64,000 nucleotides of DNA from Streptococcus infantis (GTDB lineage Bacteria > Bacillota > Bacilli > Lactobacillales > Streptococcaceae), in the NCBI RefSeq assembly GCF_018499575.1, contig NZ_JAHDAP010000002.1, forward strand, positions 124,001 to 188,000. Direction: 5' to 3'. A model generated the notes under the pieces. It saw only the letters and a list, made by a program, of their open reading frames with translations. It was not told the DNA's origin and did not search any database. The position numbers and the translations under genes are program-made. Positions 1 to 8,762 of this stretch are shown here, one piece after another. Within the stretch, counting starts at the first letter, position 1, and every line of letters begins with the position of its first letter.

Positions 1-741
1 AAGGTTAAAGTCGATAACATGCGTAACCAACACGAAGCGCAAGTAGAAAAAGAAGAAGCTCAAGTCAGCAAGCCAGCTGAAGAAAAAGAATATGCTCTTA
101 TCGCAGTAGTAGCTGGACAAGGCTTGGCAGACATCTTCCGTGCACAAGGTGTAGACTATGTCATCGAAGGTGGACAAACCATGAACCCTTCTACAGAAGA
201 CTTTATCAAGGCTGTTGAGAAAGTCAATGCTCGCAATATCATCTTCTTGCCAAACAACAAAAATATCTTCATGGCAGCTCAATCTGCAGCTGAAGTATTG
301 GAACAACCAGCTGTTGTGGTAGAAGCTCGTACAATTCCTCAAGGATTGACTAGTCTTCTTGCCTTTGATCCAAGCAAATCAATCGAAGAAAACCAAGAAC
401 GCATGACTGCAGCCCTTGGCGATGTTATCAGTGGTAGTGTAACAACAGCCGTTCGTGATACAACTATCGATGGCTTAGAAATCCATGAAAATGACAATCT
501 TGGTATGGTAGATGGGAAGATCCTCGTGTCAAATCCTGATATGCACCAAACCTTGACTGAAACTTTGAAACACATGTTGGATGAAGACAGTGAAATCGTA
601 ACTTTCTATGTCGGAGAAGATGGAAGTGAAGAATTGGCTAACCAAATCGCCCAAGAAATCGCAGAAGAATTCGAAGATGTCGAAGTAGAAATTCACCAAG
701 GTCAACAACCAGTTTACCCATATCTTTTCAGTGTGGAATAA
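1..741 (+). CDS. fakA: Fatty acid kinase FakA (DAK2/DegV-partner kinase), C-terminal part, truncated by window edge
   Basis: The reading frame is open from base 1, so only the last 246 codons are present; the family is about 550 residues long. The visible part matches the C-terminal half of DAK2-domain proteins (YloV/FakA), including the segment that begins FLPNNKNIFMAAQSA. FakA phosphorylates fatty acids held by a FakB (DegV) protein in the cytoplasm so that exogenous fatty acids can enter phospholipid synthesis. The N-terminal ATP-binding DAK2 domain lies outside the window. The gene ends in a strong intrinsic terminator. The family call is firm; the exact symbol rests on homology to the characterised Staphylococcus protein. 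Confidence 0.85.
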   Translation, partial: KVKVDNMRNQHEAQVEKEEAQVSKPAEEKEYALIAVVAGQGLADIFRAQGVDYVIEGGQTMNPSTEDFIKAVEKVNARNIIFLPNNKNIFMAAQSAAEVLEQPAVVVEARTIPQGLTSLLAFDPSKSIEENQERMTAALGDVISGSVTTAVRDTTIDGLEIHENDNLGMVDGKILVSNPDMHQTLTETLKHMLDEDSEIVTFYVGEDGSEELANQIAQEIAEEFEDVEVEIHQGQQPVYPYLFSVE

Positions 742-761
742 AGATTAAATAATAAGAAAAA

Positions 762-790
762 GAAAGTTGAGAAATCAACTTTCTTTTTTT
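762..790 (+). terminator. Intrinsic terminator of fakA
   Basis: A 9-bp perfect stem (GAAAGTTGA / TCAACTTTC) with a GAAA loop is followed by seven T residues, 21 bases after the fakA stop codon. Confidence 0.9.
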
Positions 791-791
791 G

Positions 792-855
792 TGACATTTG
801 TCATATTTCCTCATGACAGAAGCTTCTAGTGACACAACCTTCAAAGAATTATAAT
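792..855 (+). promoter_or_regulatory. Promoter and operator-like region of the ABC transporter/two-component operon
   Basis: A consensus -10 box TATAAT lies at 850-855, 13 bases before the ribosome-binding site of the first small gene; no good -35 is seen. Upstream are a palindrome TGACA-N2-TGTCA (792-803), further TGACA copies near 814 and 830, and a perfect 10-bp palindrome AGAAGCTTCT (818-827) where the -35 should be. The layout suits activation by the LuxR-type regulator encoded at the end of the operon. That link is inferred. Confidence 0.5.
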
Positions 856-881
856 AGATGTATCAAATGGAGGAAGAAAAA

Positions 882-1073
882 ATGAAACATAAAGTAATTG
901 TCGCAATGAGTTTAGTAGCAGCAGGAGTCATGACTTATCTCATGTTTTCAGGATTGGACGAAGGCTTCTATCATTTTCCTTGGGAGTTATTTGCAGGATT
1001 TGGTATGATGTCTTGGTTGATCCGAGAAGGTTTAAAATTGGTCTCAGATGTGAAAAAGGAGTTTGAAAAATGA
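882..1073 (+). CDS. Small membrane protein, first gene of the ABC/two-component operon
   Basis: Sixty-three residues with two hydrophobic segments (about residues 4-20 and 27-46) and a short charged C-terminus. I place the start at 882, which has GGAGGA seven bases upstream; an in-frame ATG at 858 lacks such a site. The stop overlaps the start of the next gene (ATGA), so the two are translationally coupled. I do not recognise a named family. Its position before a second tiny membrane protein and an ABC transporter suggests an accessory or sensing subunit for that transporter. Confidence 0.7.
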   Translation: MKHKVIVAMSLVAAGVMTYLMFSGLDEGFYHFPWELFAGFGMMSWLIREGLKLVSDVKKEFEK

Positions 1074-1264
1074 AAAAAGCGATTCTCTATCTTTTTATTG
1101 CACTATCACTAGTGGTATGGTTGGTCGAAATGTTTACAGGGTGGTTTGACCAAGCCTTCCTTCACCAAGTCATTCGTGGTGCCTGGGGTCTAGGATTTAT
1201 GATTTTTATCGCCTTTCCGATGGGGAAGGAGTGGTTGAAAGGAGAATATCATGAACATGATTAA
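1070..1264 (+). CDS. Small membrane protein, second gene of the operon
   Basis: Sixty-four residues with two predicted membrane segments (about 4-20 and 34-50) and a short charged tail. It resembles its upstream neighbour in size and layout, so the pair may be diverged duplicates. It starts inside the stop of that gene and overlaps the ATPase gene by 14 bases. Function is unknown; coupling to the ABC transporter genes is the only clue. Confidence 0.7.
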   Translation: MKKAILYLFIALSLVVWLVEMFTGWFDQAFLHQVIRGAWGLGFMIFIAFPMGKEWLKGEYHEHD

Positions 1265-2135
1265 GGTAGAAAGCCTAAATAAAAGCATCAAGGGCAAGGC
1301 TATTTTGAAGGATATTTCCTTTGAGGTAGCAGAGGGCGAATGCGTCGCCTTGATTGGGCCAAATGGTGCCGGAAAGACTACACTCTTGGACTGTTTGCTT
1401 GGAGATAAATTGGTCACCAGCGGTCAAGTATCCATCCAAGGCTTGCCAGTGACGAGTTCTCAGTTAGACTATATTAGAGGCTACCTCCCTCAAGAAAATG
1501 TTATTGTTCAGAAATTAAAGGTTAAAGAGTTGATTGCTTTCTTTCAAAGCATTTATCCAAATCCCTTGAACAATCAGGAGATTGATCAACTATTGCAGTT
1601 TGACAAGCAGCAAAAAGAACAATTAGCAGAAAAATTGTCAGGTGGGCAAAAGCGTCTCTTTTCATTTGTCTTGACCTTGATTGGCCGACCAAAGCTTGTC
1701 TTTTTAGATGAGCCAACTGCGGCCATGGATACTTCAACCCGTCAACGTTTTTGGGAAATTGTCCAAGACTTAAAAGCGCAGGGGGTCACCATTCTCTATT
1801 CGTCTCATTATATTGAGGAAGTAGAGCATACAGCGGACCGGATTTTGGTCTTAAATAAGGGAGAGTTGATTCGTGATACGACACCTCTAGCCATGCGCAG
1901 TGAGGAGATTGAAAAGCACTTCATCCTACCTCTAGCTTACAAGGAAGTCGTCGAACAGTCTAACTTGGTTGAAAACTGGTCACAAAAACAAGATGCCCTG
2001 CAAGTAGTTACACGCGAAGCAGATGCTTTCTGGGAACTGTTAGTCCAGGCAGGCTGTAGGATACAAGAAATTGAAGTCAATAACCGTAGCTTGCTAGATA
2101 CAATCTTTGAAGAAACACAAAAGGGAGATGACTAA
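1251..2135 (+). CDS. ABC transporter ATP-binding protein (YvfR-like)
   Basis: This 294-residue protein is a complete ABC ATPase: Walker A GPNGAGKTT (36-44), Q-loop Gln81, signature LSGGQ (129-133), Walker B LVFLDEP (149-155) and switch His186, followed by a C-terminal extension of about 90 residues common in drug- and bacteriocin-type exporters. It should energise the permease encoded immediately downstream. The order ATPase-permease-kinase-regulator matches Bacillus yvfRSTU and related resistance or stress modules. The AAAGGAG site nine bases before the ATG supports the start. Substrate is unknown. Confidence 0.9.
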   Translation: MNMIKVESLNKSIKGKAILKDISFEVAEGECVALIGPNGAGKTTLLDCLLGDKLVTSGQVSIQGLPVTSSQLDYIRGYLPQENVIVQKLKVKELIAFFQSIYPNPLNNQEIDQLLQFDKQQKEQLAEKLSGGQKRLFSFVLTLIGRPKLVFLDEPTAAMDTSTRQRFWEIVQDLKAQGVTILYSSHYIEEVEHTADRILVLNKGELIRDTTPLAMRSEEIEKHFILPLAYKEVVEQSNLVENWSQKQDALQVVTREADAFWELLVQAGCRIQEIEVNNRSLLDTIFEETQKGDD

Positions 2136-2136
2136 G

Positions 2137-2874
2137 ATGAAACGATGGATCGCACTAAACAAGATTGAATTTCTATTGACCAAACGACAACTAGTCTATT
2201 ATCTATTATCCGTAGGGATGCCGACGGCCTTCTATTTATTCTTTTCAGGCATGTACCAGGATACACCAGGTGGGCCGGCTAATTTTATGCGCGACTACCT
2301 CATCTCCATGACGGCCTTTTCCATGATGTCGACAGCTATCTTTTCATTCCCAGTTGTTTTACATACCGATAAAATCAACAACTGGCAGAAAACATTACGC
2401 CATACTCCAGTAAATATGGTAGAATATTATCTATCAAAGATAACAAGTATGATAGTTGATTATTTGGTTTCAATCCTGGTTGTTTTCTCAGTTGGGCACT
2501 TGGTCAGAGGTGTGGATATGCCTTTAGGAAGCTGGATTGGGGCTGCGCTCTTGCTGATTGCGGGAAGTGTAGCTTTTGTAGCGCTTGGCTTGATCCTGAC
2601 ACTCTTACCGTCTAGTCAGCTGATGTCTGTCGTGGGCAATCTTCTCTATCTAGGATTGGCTGTTTTAGGCGGACTCTGGATGCCCATCACTTTATTTCCA
2701 GACTGGATGCAAGCAATCGGTAAGTGTCTGCCAACCTATCAGTTGATGGAGTTGCTCAAGACCTTCTTAAACGAGGGTGGCATCAATTTATCAGCCACAG
2801 TTTATCTACTTGTTTTTTCAGCAGTTTTGTTTGGTTTGACTATTTACCTTCAAGGTCATAAGGAGAATGCTTAA
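2137..2874 (+). CDS. ABC-2 type transporter permease (YvfS-like)
   Basis: A 245-residue integral membrane protein with about six hydrophobic spans, typical of ABC-2 permeases, including a conserved-looking stretch GGLWMPITLFP near residue 190. I place the start at 2137 because GGGAG sits nine bases upstream; earlier in-frame TTG and ATG codons overlap the preceding gene and lack spacing. Its stop overlaps the kinase start. It should form the membrane channel partner of the preceding ATPase; what it exports cannot be read from the sequence. Confidence 0.85.
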   Translation: MKRWIALNKIEFLLTKRQLVYYLLSVGMPTAFYLFFSGMYQDTPGGPANFMRDYLISMTAFSMMSTAIFSFPVVLHTDKINNWQKTLRHTPVNMVEYYLSKITSMIVDYLVSILVVFSVGHLVRGVDMPLGSWIGAALLLIAGSVAFVALGLILTLLPSSQLMSVVGNLLYLGLAVLGGLWMPITLFPDWMQAIGKCLPTYQLMELLKTFLNEGGINLSATVYLLVFSAVLFGLTIYLQGHKENA

Positions 2875-3971
2875 TGCTTGAAAGACTAAAAAGCATACAC
2901 TATATGTTTTGGGCCAGTTTGATTTTTATGGTTTTCCCTATCCTCTCTGCAGTGGTTGGGGAAATTCCTAGCTGGCATCTATTAGTTGATATTCTATTTG
3001 TGGTGGCTTACTTAGGCGTTTTAACCACCAAGAGTCAGCGTTTATCCTGGCTTTTTTGGTTCATCATGTTAGCTTATGTGGCTGGAAATACCGCCTTTAT
3101 TTATGGGAACTATGTGTGGTTCTTCTTTTTCCTTGCTAATCTTTTGATTTATCATTTTAGAGTTCGTAGCCTACGTTCTCTTCATGTCTGGACTTTTCTC
3201 CTTGCTCAAGTTCTTGTTGTTGGACAACTCATGATGTTTCAGTCAGTCGAAACTGAGGCTGTAGCCTTTGAGCTTGGGATTCTTACTTTTGTCGATTTGA
3301 TGACATTGGGCTTGGTTCGGATTCGCATTGTCGAGGATTTGAAAGAAGCTCAGGCCAAGCAAAATGCCCAGATAAATCTATTGCTAGCTGAAAATGAACG
3401 CAGTCGTATCGGTCAGGATTTGCATGATAGTCTGGGACATACCTTTGCCATGCTGAGTGTCAAGACAGATCTGGCCCTGCAGTTATTTCAGATGCAGGCC
3501 TATCCACAGGTGGAGAAGGAATTAAAAGAAATTCACCAGATCAGCAAAGATTCCATGAATGAAGTGCGTACCATCGTGGAAAATCTGAAATCACGGACTT
3601 TAGCATCAGAGATTGAAACTGTCAAAAAGATGCTGGAGATTGCTGGAATTGAGGTTGAGGTTGACAATCAATTGGACAAGGCTAGCCTGACCCAGGATGT
3701 GGAGTCGACGGCTGCTATGATTTTGTTAGAACTGGCGACCAATATCATCAAACATGCCAGTGCTGAAAAAGCCTATCTAAAACTGGAACGTACAGATCAG
3801 GAATTGCTATTGACGGTCAGAGATGATGGGAAAGGTTTTGCAACTGTAAAAGGAAATGAACTCCATACAGTCCGAGATCGTGTTGCAGCCTTCTCAGGTC
3901 AAGTAGAGCTGGTCAGTTTGAAACATCCAACAGAGGTGCGCGTGCATCTGCCTTATAAGGAGAGAAAGTAG
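2874..3971 (+). CDS. Sensor histidine kinase, DesK/NarX-type (HisKA_3)
   Basis: A 365-residue kinase. The first 150 residues hold about five membrane spans with almost no external domain, as in intramembrane-sensing kinases. A short helical linker precedes the HisKA_3 motif with phospho-acceptor His184 in DLHDSLGH. The N-box (ELATNIIKHA) and G1 box (DDGKGF) of the ATPase domain follow. The start codon overlaps the permease stop (TAATG) and has AAGGAG upstream. It should phosphorylate the regulator encoded one base downstream, and may sense transporter activity or membrane stress. Similar to pneumococcal TCS11 in arrangement, by recall. Confidence 0.9.
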   Translation: MLERLKSIHYMFWASLIFMVFPILSAVVGEIPSWHLLVDILFVVAYLGVLTTKSQRLSWLFWFIMLAYVAGNTAFIYGNYVWFFFFLANLLIYHFRVRSLRSLHVWTFLLAQVLVVGQLMMFQSVETEAVAFELGILTFVDLMTLGLVRIRIVEDLKEAQAKQNAQINLLLAENERSRIGQDLHDSLGHTFAMLSVKTDLALQLFQMQAYPQVEKELKEIHQISKDSMNEVRTIVENLKSRTLASEIETVKKMLEIAGIEVEVDNQLDKASLTQDVESTAAMILLELATNIIKHASAEKAYLKLERTDQELLLTVRDDGKGFATVKGNELHTVRDRVAAFSGQVELVSLKHPTEVRVHLPYKERK

Positions 3972-4571
3972 ATGAAAGTATTAGTCGCAGAAGACCAAAG
4001 TATGCTGAGAGATGCCATGTGCCAGCTCTTAAGTTTTCAGCCAGATGTGGAGACTGTCTTGCAGGCAAAAAATGGAGCCGAAGCTATCGAAATTTTGGAG
4101 AAAGAAGCAGTAGATATTGCCATCCTTGACGTCGAAATGCCAGTCAAGACAGGACTCGAAGCACTCGAGTGGATCAAACAAGAAGTGCCTGAAACCAAGG
4201 TGGTTATCGTTACGACCTTTAAACGCCCAGGTTATTTTGAACGAGCGGTCAAAGCAGGAGTCGATGCCTATGTCTTGAAAGAGCGAAGCATTGCCGAACT
4301 CATGCAAACCCTACATACTGTGTTAGAGGGACGTAAGGAGTATTCTCCAGAGCTCATGGAAGTCATGATGACCCATCCCAATCCCTTGACCGAACAAGAA
4401 GTCGCTGTTTTACATGGAGTTGCCCAAGGCCTCTCCAACCAAGAGATTGCTGACAAGCTTTACCTCTCAAACGGCACCGTCCGTAATTACATGACCAATA
4501 TCCTCTCCAAACTAGGCGCCAGCAACCGAACCGAAGCAGCCAAAACTGCCGAAGAAGAAGGCTGGTTGTGA
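3972..4571 (+). CDS. Response regulator, NarL/LuxR family
   Basis: A 199-residue two-domain regulator. The receiver has acidic residues at positions 7-8 and phospho-acceptor Asp53 (ILDVEMP). The C-terminal third (about 137-199) is a LuxR-type helix-turn-helix with the usual [20 protein letters not shown] start. It begins directly after the kinase stop, with AAGGAGAG as ribosome-binding site, so the two are co-made. It is likely to control its own operon through palindromes near 792-830. The operon ends at a bidirectional terminator shared with valS. Confidence 0.9.
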   Translation: MKVLVAEDQSMLRDAMCQLLSFQPDVETVLQAKNGAEAIEILEKEAVDIAILDVEMPVKTGLEALEWIKQEVPETKVVIVTTFKRPGYFERAVKAGVDAYVLKERSIAELMQTLHTVLEGRKEYSPELMEVMMTHPNPLTEQEVAVLHGVAQGLSNQEIADKLYLSNGTVRNYMTNILSKLGASNRTEAAKTAEEEGWL

Positions 4572-4584
4572 GGTGAGAAGTAAG

Positions 4585-4620
4585 AAAAAATCTCTTAGAA
4601 ATGAATCTAAGAGATTTTTT
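4585..4620. terminator. Bidirectional terminator between the regulator gene and valS
   Basis: AAAAAATCTCTTAGA and its exact complement flank a six-base loop. The A and T runs on either side give a U-tract on both strands, serving both convergent operons. Confidence 0.9.
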
Positions 4621-4625
4621 AATGT

Positions 4626-7277
4626 TTATTTCACCAACTTGTTCATCTCATCAATACGTGCTACGGTTGCGTCGTATTTTGCTTGGTAGTCGGCTTGTTT
4701 GTCGCGTTCTTTTTGGACGACTTCTGGTTTGGCGTTGGCTACGAAGCGTTCGTTAGAGAGCTTCTTACCAACCATGTCCAGTTCTTTTTGCCATTTAGCG
4801 AGTTCCTTGTCGAGGCGAGCCAATTCTTCTTCGACATTGAGGAGGTCTGCCAGTGGTAAGTAGATTTCTGCTCCTGTGATGACGCTTGACATTGCAAGTT
4901 CAGGTGCAGGGATGTTTGATGCGATTTCCAAGTGTTCTGGATTTGTGAAGCGTTTGATGTAGTTGACATTGCTGTTAAAGAAGGCTTCCAAGTCGCTATC
5001 ACTTGTCTTCACAAGGATGGTGATTGGCTTGCTTGGTGCAACATTTACTTCAGCACGCGCATTACGAACAGCACGGATCAAGTCTTTGAGGCTTTCGACA
5101 CCCGTGTGAGCAGCAAGGTCTTCAAAGGCTGGGTTGACAGTTGGGTATGCAGCTGTGACGATAGAGCCTTCTGAGATTTGTCCAAAGATTTCCTCTGTCA
5201 CGAATGGCATGATTGGGTGGAGGAGACGAAGGATCTTGTCTAAAGTGTAAAGGAGAACAGAACGTGTGATAACTTTCTCTTCTTCGTTATCGCTATAAAG
5301 GACTTCCTTAGTCAACTCAACGTACCAGTCCGCAAACTCATCCCAGATGAAGTTGTAGAGGATGTGTCCAGCCACACCAAATTCAAACTTATCAAAGTTT
5401 TCATTGACTTTGCCGATAGTTTCATTGAGGTTGTGGAGAATCCAGCGGTCTGTGACATTTCCAGCTTCCTTGTTAACAACTTTTTCCACATTGGCAGTAG
5501 CTTGCTCAAGGGTCAAACCTTCATTGTTCATGAGGATGTAGCGAGAGATGTTCCAGATCTTGTTAATGAAGTTCCATGAAGCATCCATTTTCTCATAAGA
5601 GAAGCGCACGTCTTGCCCTGGTGCAGAACCGTTTGAAAGGAACCAACGAAGGGCATCGGCACCGTATTTCTCGATAACATCCATTGGGTCAATACCGTTT
5701 CCGAGAGATTTAGACATCTTGCGTCCTTGCTCATCACGGATAAGACCATGGATAAGGACATTTTGGAATGGTTGACGGCCAGTGAATTCCAATGATTGGA
5801 AGATCATACGAGACACCCAGAAGAAGATGATGTCATAACCTGTTACCAAGGTTGAAGTTGGGAAGTAGCGTTTGAAGTCTTCAGAGTCGACATCCGGCCA
5901 GCCCATGGTTGAGAATGGCCAAAGGGCAGAACTGAACCACGTATCCAAAACATCTTCGTCTTGAGTCCATCCGTCACCTTCCGGAGCTTCTTCACCGACA
6001 TACATTTCACCCTCAGCATTGTACCAAGCAGGGATTTGGTGACCCCACCAGAGCTGACGAGAGATTACCCAGTCATGGACATTTTCCATCCATTGGAGGA
6101 AGGTATCGTTGAAACGAGGTGGGTAGAATTCTACCTTGTCCTCTGTGTCTTGGTTGGCAATAGCATTCTTAGCCAATTGGTCCATCTTGACGAACCATTG
6201 AGTAGACAAGCGTGGCTCGACCACAACACCTGTACGTTCTGAGTGACCAACACTGTGGACACGTTTTTCGATTTTAACGAGGGCACCGATTTCTTCCAAT
6301 TTAGCAACGACTGCCTTACGAGCTTCAAAACGGTCCATGCCTGCAAATTCGAAAGCCAAGTCGTTCATAGTTCCGTCGTCGTTCATAACATTGACTTGTG
6401 GCAAGTTGTGACGTTGACCAACTAAGAAGTCGTTTGGATCGTGGGCAGGAGTGATTTTCACAACACCAGTCCCAAACTCAGGATCTGCGTGCTCGTCGGC
6501 AACGATTGGAATCAATTTATTAGCGATTGGAAGGATGACGTTTTGACCAATCAAGTCCTTGTAGCGTGGGTCTTCTGGATTGACCGCAACGGCAACGTCC
6601 CCAAACATAGTCTCTGGACGAGTTGTAGCAACTTCAAGGGCGCGTGAACCGTCTTCTAGCATGTAGTTCATGTGGTAGAAGGCACCTTCGACGTCCTTGT
6701 GAATCACTTCGATATCAGAAAGGGCTGTACGAGCTGCTGGGTCCCAGTTGATGATAAACTCACCACGGTAGATCCAGCCTTTCTTGTAAAGGTCCACGAA
6801 GACCTTACGAACCGCTTTTGACAAACCCTCGTCAAGAGTGAAACGCTCACGAGAGTAGTCTACAGAGAGCCCCATCTTGCCCCATTGTTCCTTGATGGTA
6901 GTGGCGTATTCGTCTTTCCATTCCCAAACCTTATCGAGGAATTTCTCACGACCCAGGTCATAACGGGAAATACCCTCACCACGCAAGCGCTCCTCAACCT
7001 TAGCCTGAGTCGCAATCCCCGCGTGGTCCATACCAGGAAGCCAAAGAGTATCAAAGCCTTGCATCCGTTTTTGACGGATGATGATATCTTGCAAAGTCGT
7101 ATCCCAAGCGTGACCGAGGTGGAGTTTACCAGTTACGTTTGGTGGTGGAATCACGATTGAATAAGGCTTAGCCTTTTTATCGCCAGAAGGCTTGAAAACA
7201 TCTTCATCAAGCCATTTTTGGTAACGACCAGCCTCAACCTCGGCTGGATTGTATTTAGGTGAAAGTTCTTTAGACAT
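4626..7277 (-). CDS. valS: Valyl-tRNA synthetase
   Basis: An 883-residue class I synthetase that charges tRNA-Val. The HIGH-type motif HLGH is at residues 53-56 after PPNVTGK, and the KMSKS loop ([10 protein letters not shown]) is near residue 525. The last 65 residues form the coiled-coil tRNA arm typical of ValRS. The start at 7277 gives the family N-terminus [10 protein letters not shown] and has AAAGGA upstream; an upstream in-frame extension reaches back into the acetyltransferase gene and is not credible. It lies second in a T-box controlled transcript. Confidence 0.97.
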   Translation of the reverse strand: MSKELSPKYNPAEVEAGRYQKWLDEDVFKPSGDKKAKPYSIVIPPPNVTGKLHLGHAWDTTLQDIIIRQKRMQGFDTLWLPGMDHAGIATQAKVEERLRGEGISRYDLGREKFLDKVWEWKDEYATTIKEQWGKMGLSVDYSRERFTLDEGLSKAVRKVFVDLYKKGWIYRGEFIINWDPAARTALSDIEVIHKDVEGAFYHMNYMLEDGSRALEVATTRPETMFGDVAVAVNPEDPRYKDLIGQNVILPIANKLIPIVADEHADPEFGTGVVKITPAHDPNDFLVGQRHNLPQVNVMNDDGTMNDLAFEFAGMDRFEARKAVVAKLEEIGALVKIEKRVHSVGHSERTGVVVEPRLSTQWFVKMDQLAKNAIANQDTEDKVEFYPPRFNDTFLQWMENVHDWVISRQLWWGHQIPAWYNAEGEMYVGEEAPEGDGWTQDEDVLDTWFSSALWPFSTMGWPDVDSEDFKRYFPTSTLVTGYDIIFFWVSRMIFQSLEFTGRQPFQNVLIHGLIRDEQGRKMSKSLGNGIDPMDVIEKYGADALRWFLSNGSAPGQDVRFSYEKMDASWNFINKIWNISRYILMNNEGLTLEQATANVEKVVNKEAGNVTDRWILHNLNETIGKVNENFDKFEFGVAGHILYNFIWDEFADWYVELTKEVLYSDNEEEKVITRSVLLYTLDKILRLLHPIMPFVTEEIFGQISEGSIVTAAYPTVNPAFEDLAAHTGVESLKDLIRAVRNARAEVNVAPSKPITILVKTSDSDLEAFFNSNVNYIKRFTNPEHLEIASNIPAPELAMSSVITGAEIYLPLADLLNVEEELARLDKELAKWQKELDMVGKKLSNERFVANAKPEVVQKERDKQADYQAKYDATVARIDEMNKLVK

Positions 7278-7306
7278 GTGTTTGTCCTTTCTAATTAATT
7301 CTATTT

Positions 7307-7876
7307 TTAATGTTGACCTTGAGTCTCCCACTCACTCTTCAGCAAGCCGTATCTCAAATCATCACAGCGGTTGCCTTGAGCATCTTTGCGGTCTCTTATG
7401 CGAGCTTCAAGAGTGAAACCGAGTTTTTCAGCGACGCGTTGACTTTGGACATTGTATCCAAAGCAGACCAGTTCTATCTTGTGAAGTCCTAAATCTTTAA
7501 AACCTAGATCAATCAAGGTACGAGCTGCTTCTGGTACATAACCGCGGCCCCAATAATCTGGGTGCAAGATATAGCCAATCTCCAGTACATCGTCTTCGTG
7601 GCGATGGTTGAAATCAACTGAGCCGATGATCTTATCAGTCCCTTTGACCACAATTCCATAGCCAGCAGGGAGATTGTCTTTTTGATTGCGCTCAGGAAGG
7701 ATGTGTTCTAAGTAATAGATTTCATCTTCCAAGGTCTTGACGGGTGGAAAACCTGCTGGGTAAGAAACCTCTGGCAGACTAGCGTAGGCATGGATAGCCT
7801 CAGCATCGGCCACAGTACGGACTCTTAAAACGAGTCGCTCAGTCTCTATTCGTTCTGGCAGTTCAGCTCTTGTCAT
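7307..7876 (-). CDS. GNAT acetyltransferase (RimJ/RimL type)
   Basis: A 189-residue protein that opens with the RimJ/L pattern ETERLVLR and has the acetyl-CoA loop region [17 protein letters not shown] (about 114-130) and the C-terminal [16 protein letters not shown] element. Such enzymes acetylate N-terminal amino groups or small molecules; the substrate here is unknown. It sits between the T-box leader and valS, with 29 bases to the valS start, so it should share valine-tRNA dependent expression. Confidence 0.88.
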   Translation of the reverse strand: MTRAELPERIETERLVLRVRTVADAEAIHAYASLPEVSYPAGFPPVKTLEDEIYYLEHILPERNQKDNLPAGYGIVVKGTDKIIGSVDFNHRHEDDVLEIGYILHPDYWGRGYVPEAARTLIDLGFKDLGLHKIELVCFGYNVQSQRVAEKLGFTLEARIRDRKDAQGNRCDDLRYGLLKSEWETQGQH

Positions 7877-7895
7877 TTTCCTCCCTCGCTTTCTA

Positions 7896-8107
7896 CAAAA
7901 AAATCGCCCCTGTCATTAATCTGACAGGGACGAATGTGTTTATCCGCGGTACCACCCAATTTCGGGCAGAGCCCGCAACTCTCGTCTTTAAAACAAAAAG
8001 ACATTATTATTTCATTTTCATCCATTAGCAACCAGTTTTGACACATTTGTGGACTTCTCAGCTCCGCCACTTTCTGTAAAATGTGGGACTCAAAACACCT
8101 CTAATGG
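7896..8107 (-). promoter_or_regulatory. T-box riboswitch leader, valine-type, for the GNAT-valS operon
   Basis: Read on the minus strand, the T-box core GGGTGGTACCGCG lies at 7957-7945, followed by a GC-rich terminator hairpin (7934-7904) and a run of T. The base helix of stem I pairs CCATTAG (8107-8101) with CTAATGG (8028-8022). The next helix pairs GTTTTGA with TCAAAAC. The internal loop between them holds TGGTTG, so GTT (Val) at 8032-8030 is the likely specifier codon, in line with valS downstream. Uncharged tRNA-Val would favour the antiterminator and raise expression. Confidence 0.92.
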
Positions 8108-8111
8108 CTAT

Positions 8112-8140
8112 ATTTTAACAAGTTTTTGACGGAAATGCAA
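8112..8140 (-). promoter_or_regulatory. Promoter of the T-box operon
   Basis: On the minus strand TTGCAT (8140-8135) and TAAAAT (8117-8112) are separated by exactly 17 bases, and transcription would begin just ahead of the stem I base helix. Confidence 0.8.
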
Positions 8141-8153
8141 GGAACAAGAAAGA

Positions 8154-8549
8154 TTACTTGAACTTGATGCCGTTTTCTTTTAATTTCTTGATTGTAGCTG
8201 GACCGATTCCTTTCAAAGCAAGGAGTTCATTTTCTGTCCAGTTTTTGAAGTCAGCAGCAGATTTGATCCCTTCATCGTAGAAAGTTTTAGCACGGTCAAG
8301 TGGAAGTCCGCCTAGGTCAGCTGCGAAATCTTCAACAGAAGTTGTAAGCTTGTGGGCTTGCTCTTTAGTTGCTTCTACAGCTTTTTCTACTTGCTTAGAG
8401 ACAGCTTTTCCTGCCTCACTTGCTGCGTGCTCTGCATGTTTAACGACCTTCTTTGTTTCTTCGACAACTTTATTCACAGCACTTGAAAACGCACCTGAAC
8501 GACGAAGGCTATTTCTTAATTGTTTTTTACGTTGTAGTTTCTTTGACAT
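8154..8549 (-). CDS. Helix-hairpin-helix domain protein with a basic helical N-terminus
   Basis: A 131-residue soluble protein. Residues 1-20 are strongly basic (MSKKLQRKKQLRNSLRRSG). Residues 25-85 form a long amphipathic helical stretch rich in Ala, Lys and Glu. The C-terminal 50 residues carry an HhH-like element (LLALKGIGPATIKKLKENG) that usually binds DNA non-specifically. AAAGGA eight bases upstream supports the start. No exact function is known to me; a nucleic-acid associated role is inferred. Its mRNA leader carries an attenuator-like hairpin, and no terminator separates it from the T-box promoter downstream. Confidence 0.75.
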   Translation of the reverse strand: MSKKLQRKKQLRNSLRRSGAFSSAVNKVVEETKKVVKHAEHAASEAGKAVSKQVEKAVEATKEQAHKLTTSVEDFAADLGGLPLDRAKTFYDEGIKSAADFKNWTENELLALKGIGPATIKKLKENGIKFK

Positions 8550-8573
8550 GGTAAGATCCTTTCAATAAAAAAC

Positions 8574-8591
8574 CCTTGTGATTGAACAAGG
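8574..8591 (-). promoter_or_regulatory. Attenuator-like hairpin in the leader of the HhH gene
   Basis: On the minus strand CCTTGT (8591-8586) pairs with ACAAGG (8579-8574) around a six-base loop, followed by G and six T (8572-8567), the form of an intrinsic terminator, only five bases before the ribosome-binding site AAGGATC (8561-8555). The ATCCTT at the 5' edge of the hairpin can alternatively pair with AAGGAT of that site. Confidence 0.55.
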
Positions 8592-8608
8592 ATAAATCTT
8601 TATGTTTT

Positions 8609-8637
8609 ATTGTACCAACTTTCTCTGTGAAATGCAA
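8609..8637 (-). promoter_or_regulatory. Promoter of the HhH gene
   Basis: Minus-strand TTGCAT (8637-8632) and TACAAT (8614-8609) are 17 bases apart. Transcription should begin about 10 bases before the leader hairpin. Confidence 0.8.
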
Positions 8638-8722
8638 GGCTTGTTAGTTTAGAAAGATAGGAGTTCTATAGGGAATTCCGCCTTAGAATAAGAGAATATG
8701 ATAGAAGAAAAGCGAAAAATAT

Positions 8723-8730
8723 GGTATAAT
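8723..8730 (+). promoter_or_regulatory. Extended -10 promoter of the uppS operon
   Basis: TGGTATAAT ends at 8730. It leaves a leader of about 26 bases before the uppS start. No convincing -35 hexamer is visible, which is common for extended -10 promoters. Confidence 0.75.
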
Positions 8731-8762
8731 GAAACGATAGATTTTTGAATAGGAATACAATC

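Noticed and set aside
7873..8070. 65-codon minus-strand frame upstream of the GNAT gene
   Set aside because: It lies inside the T-box leader and crosses its terminator; the RNA structure explains the sequence.
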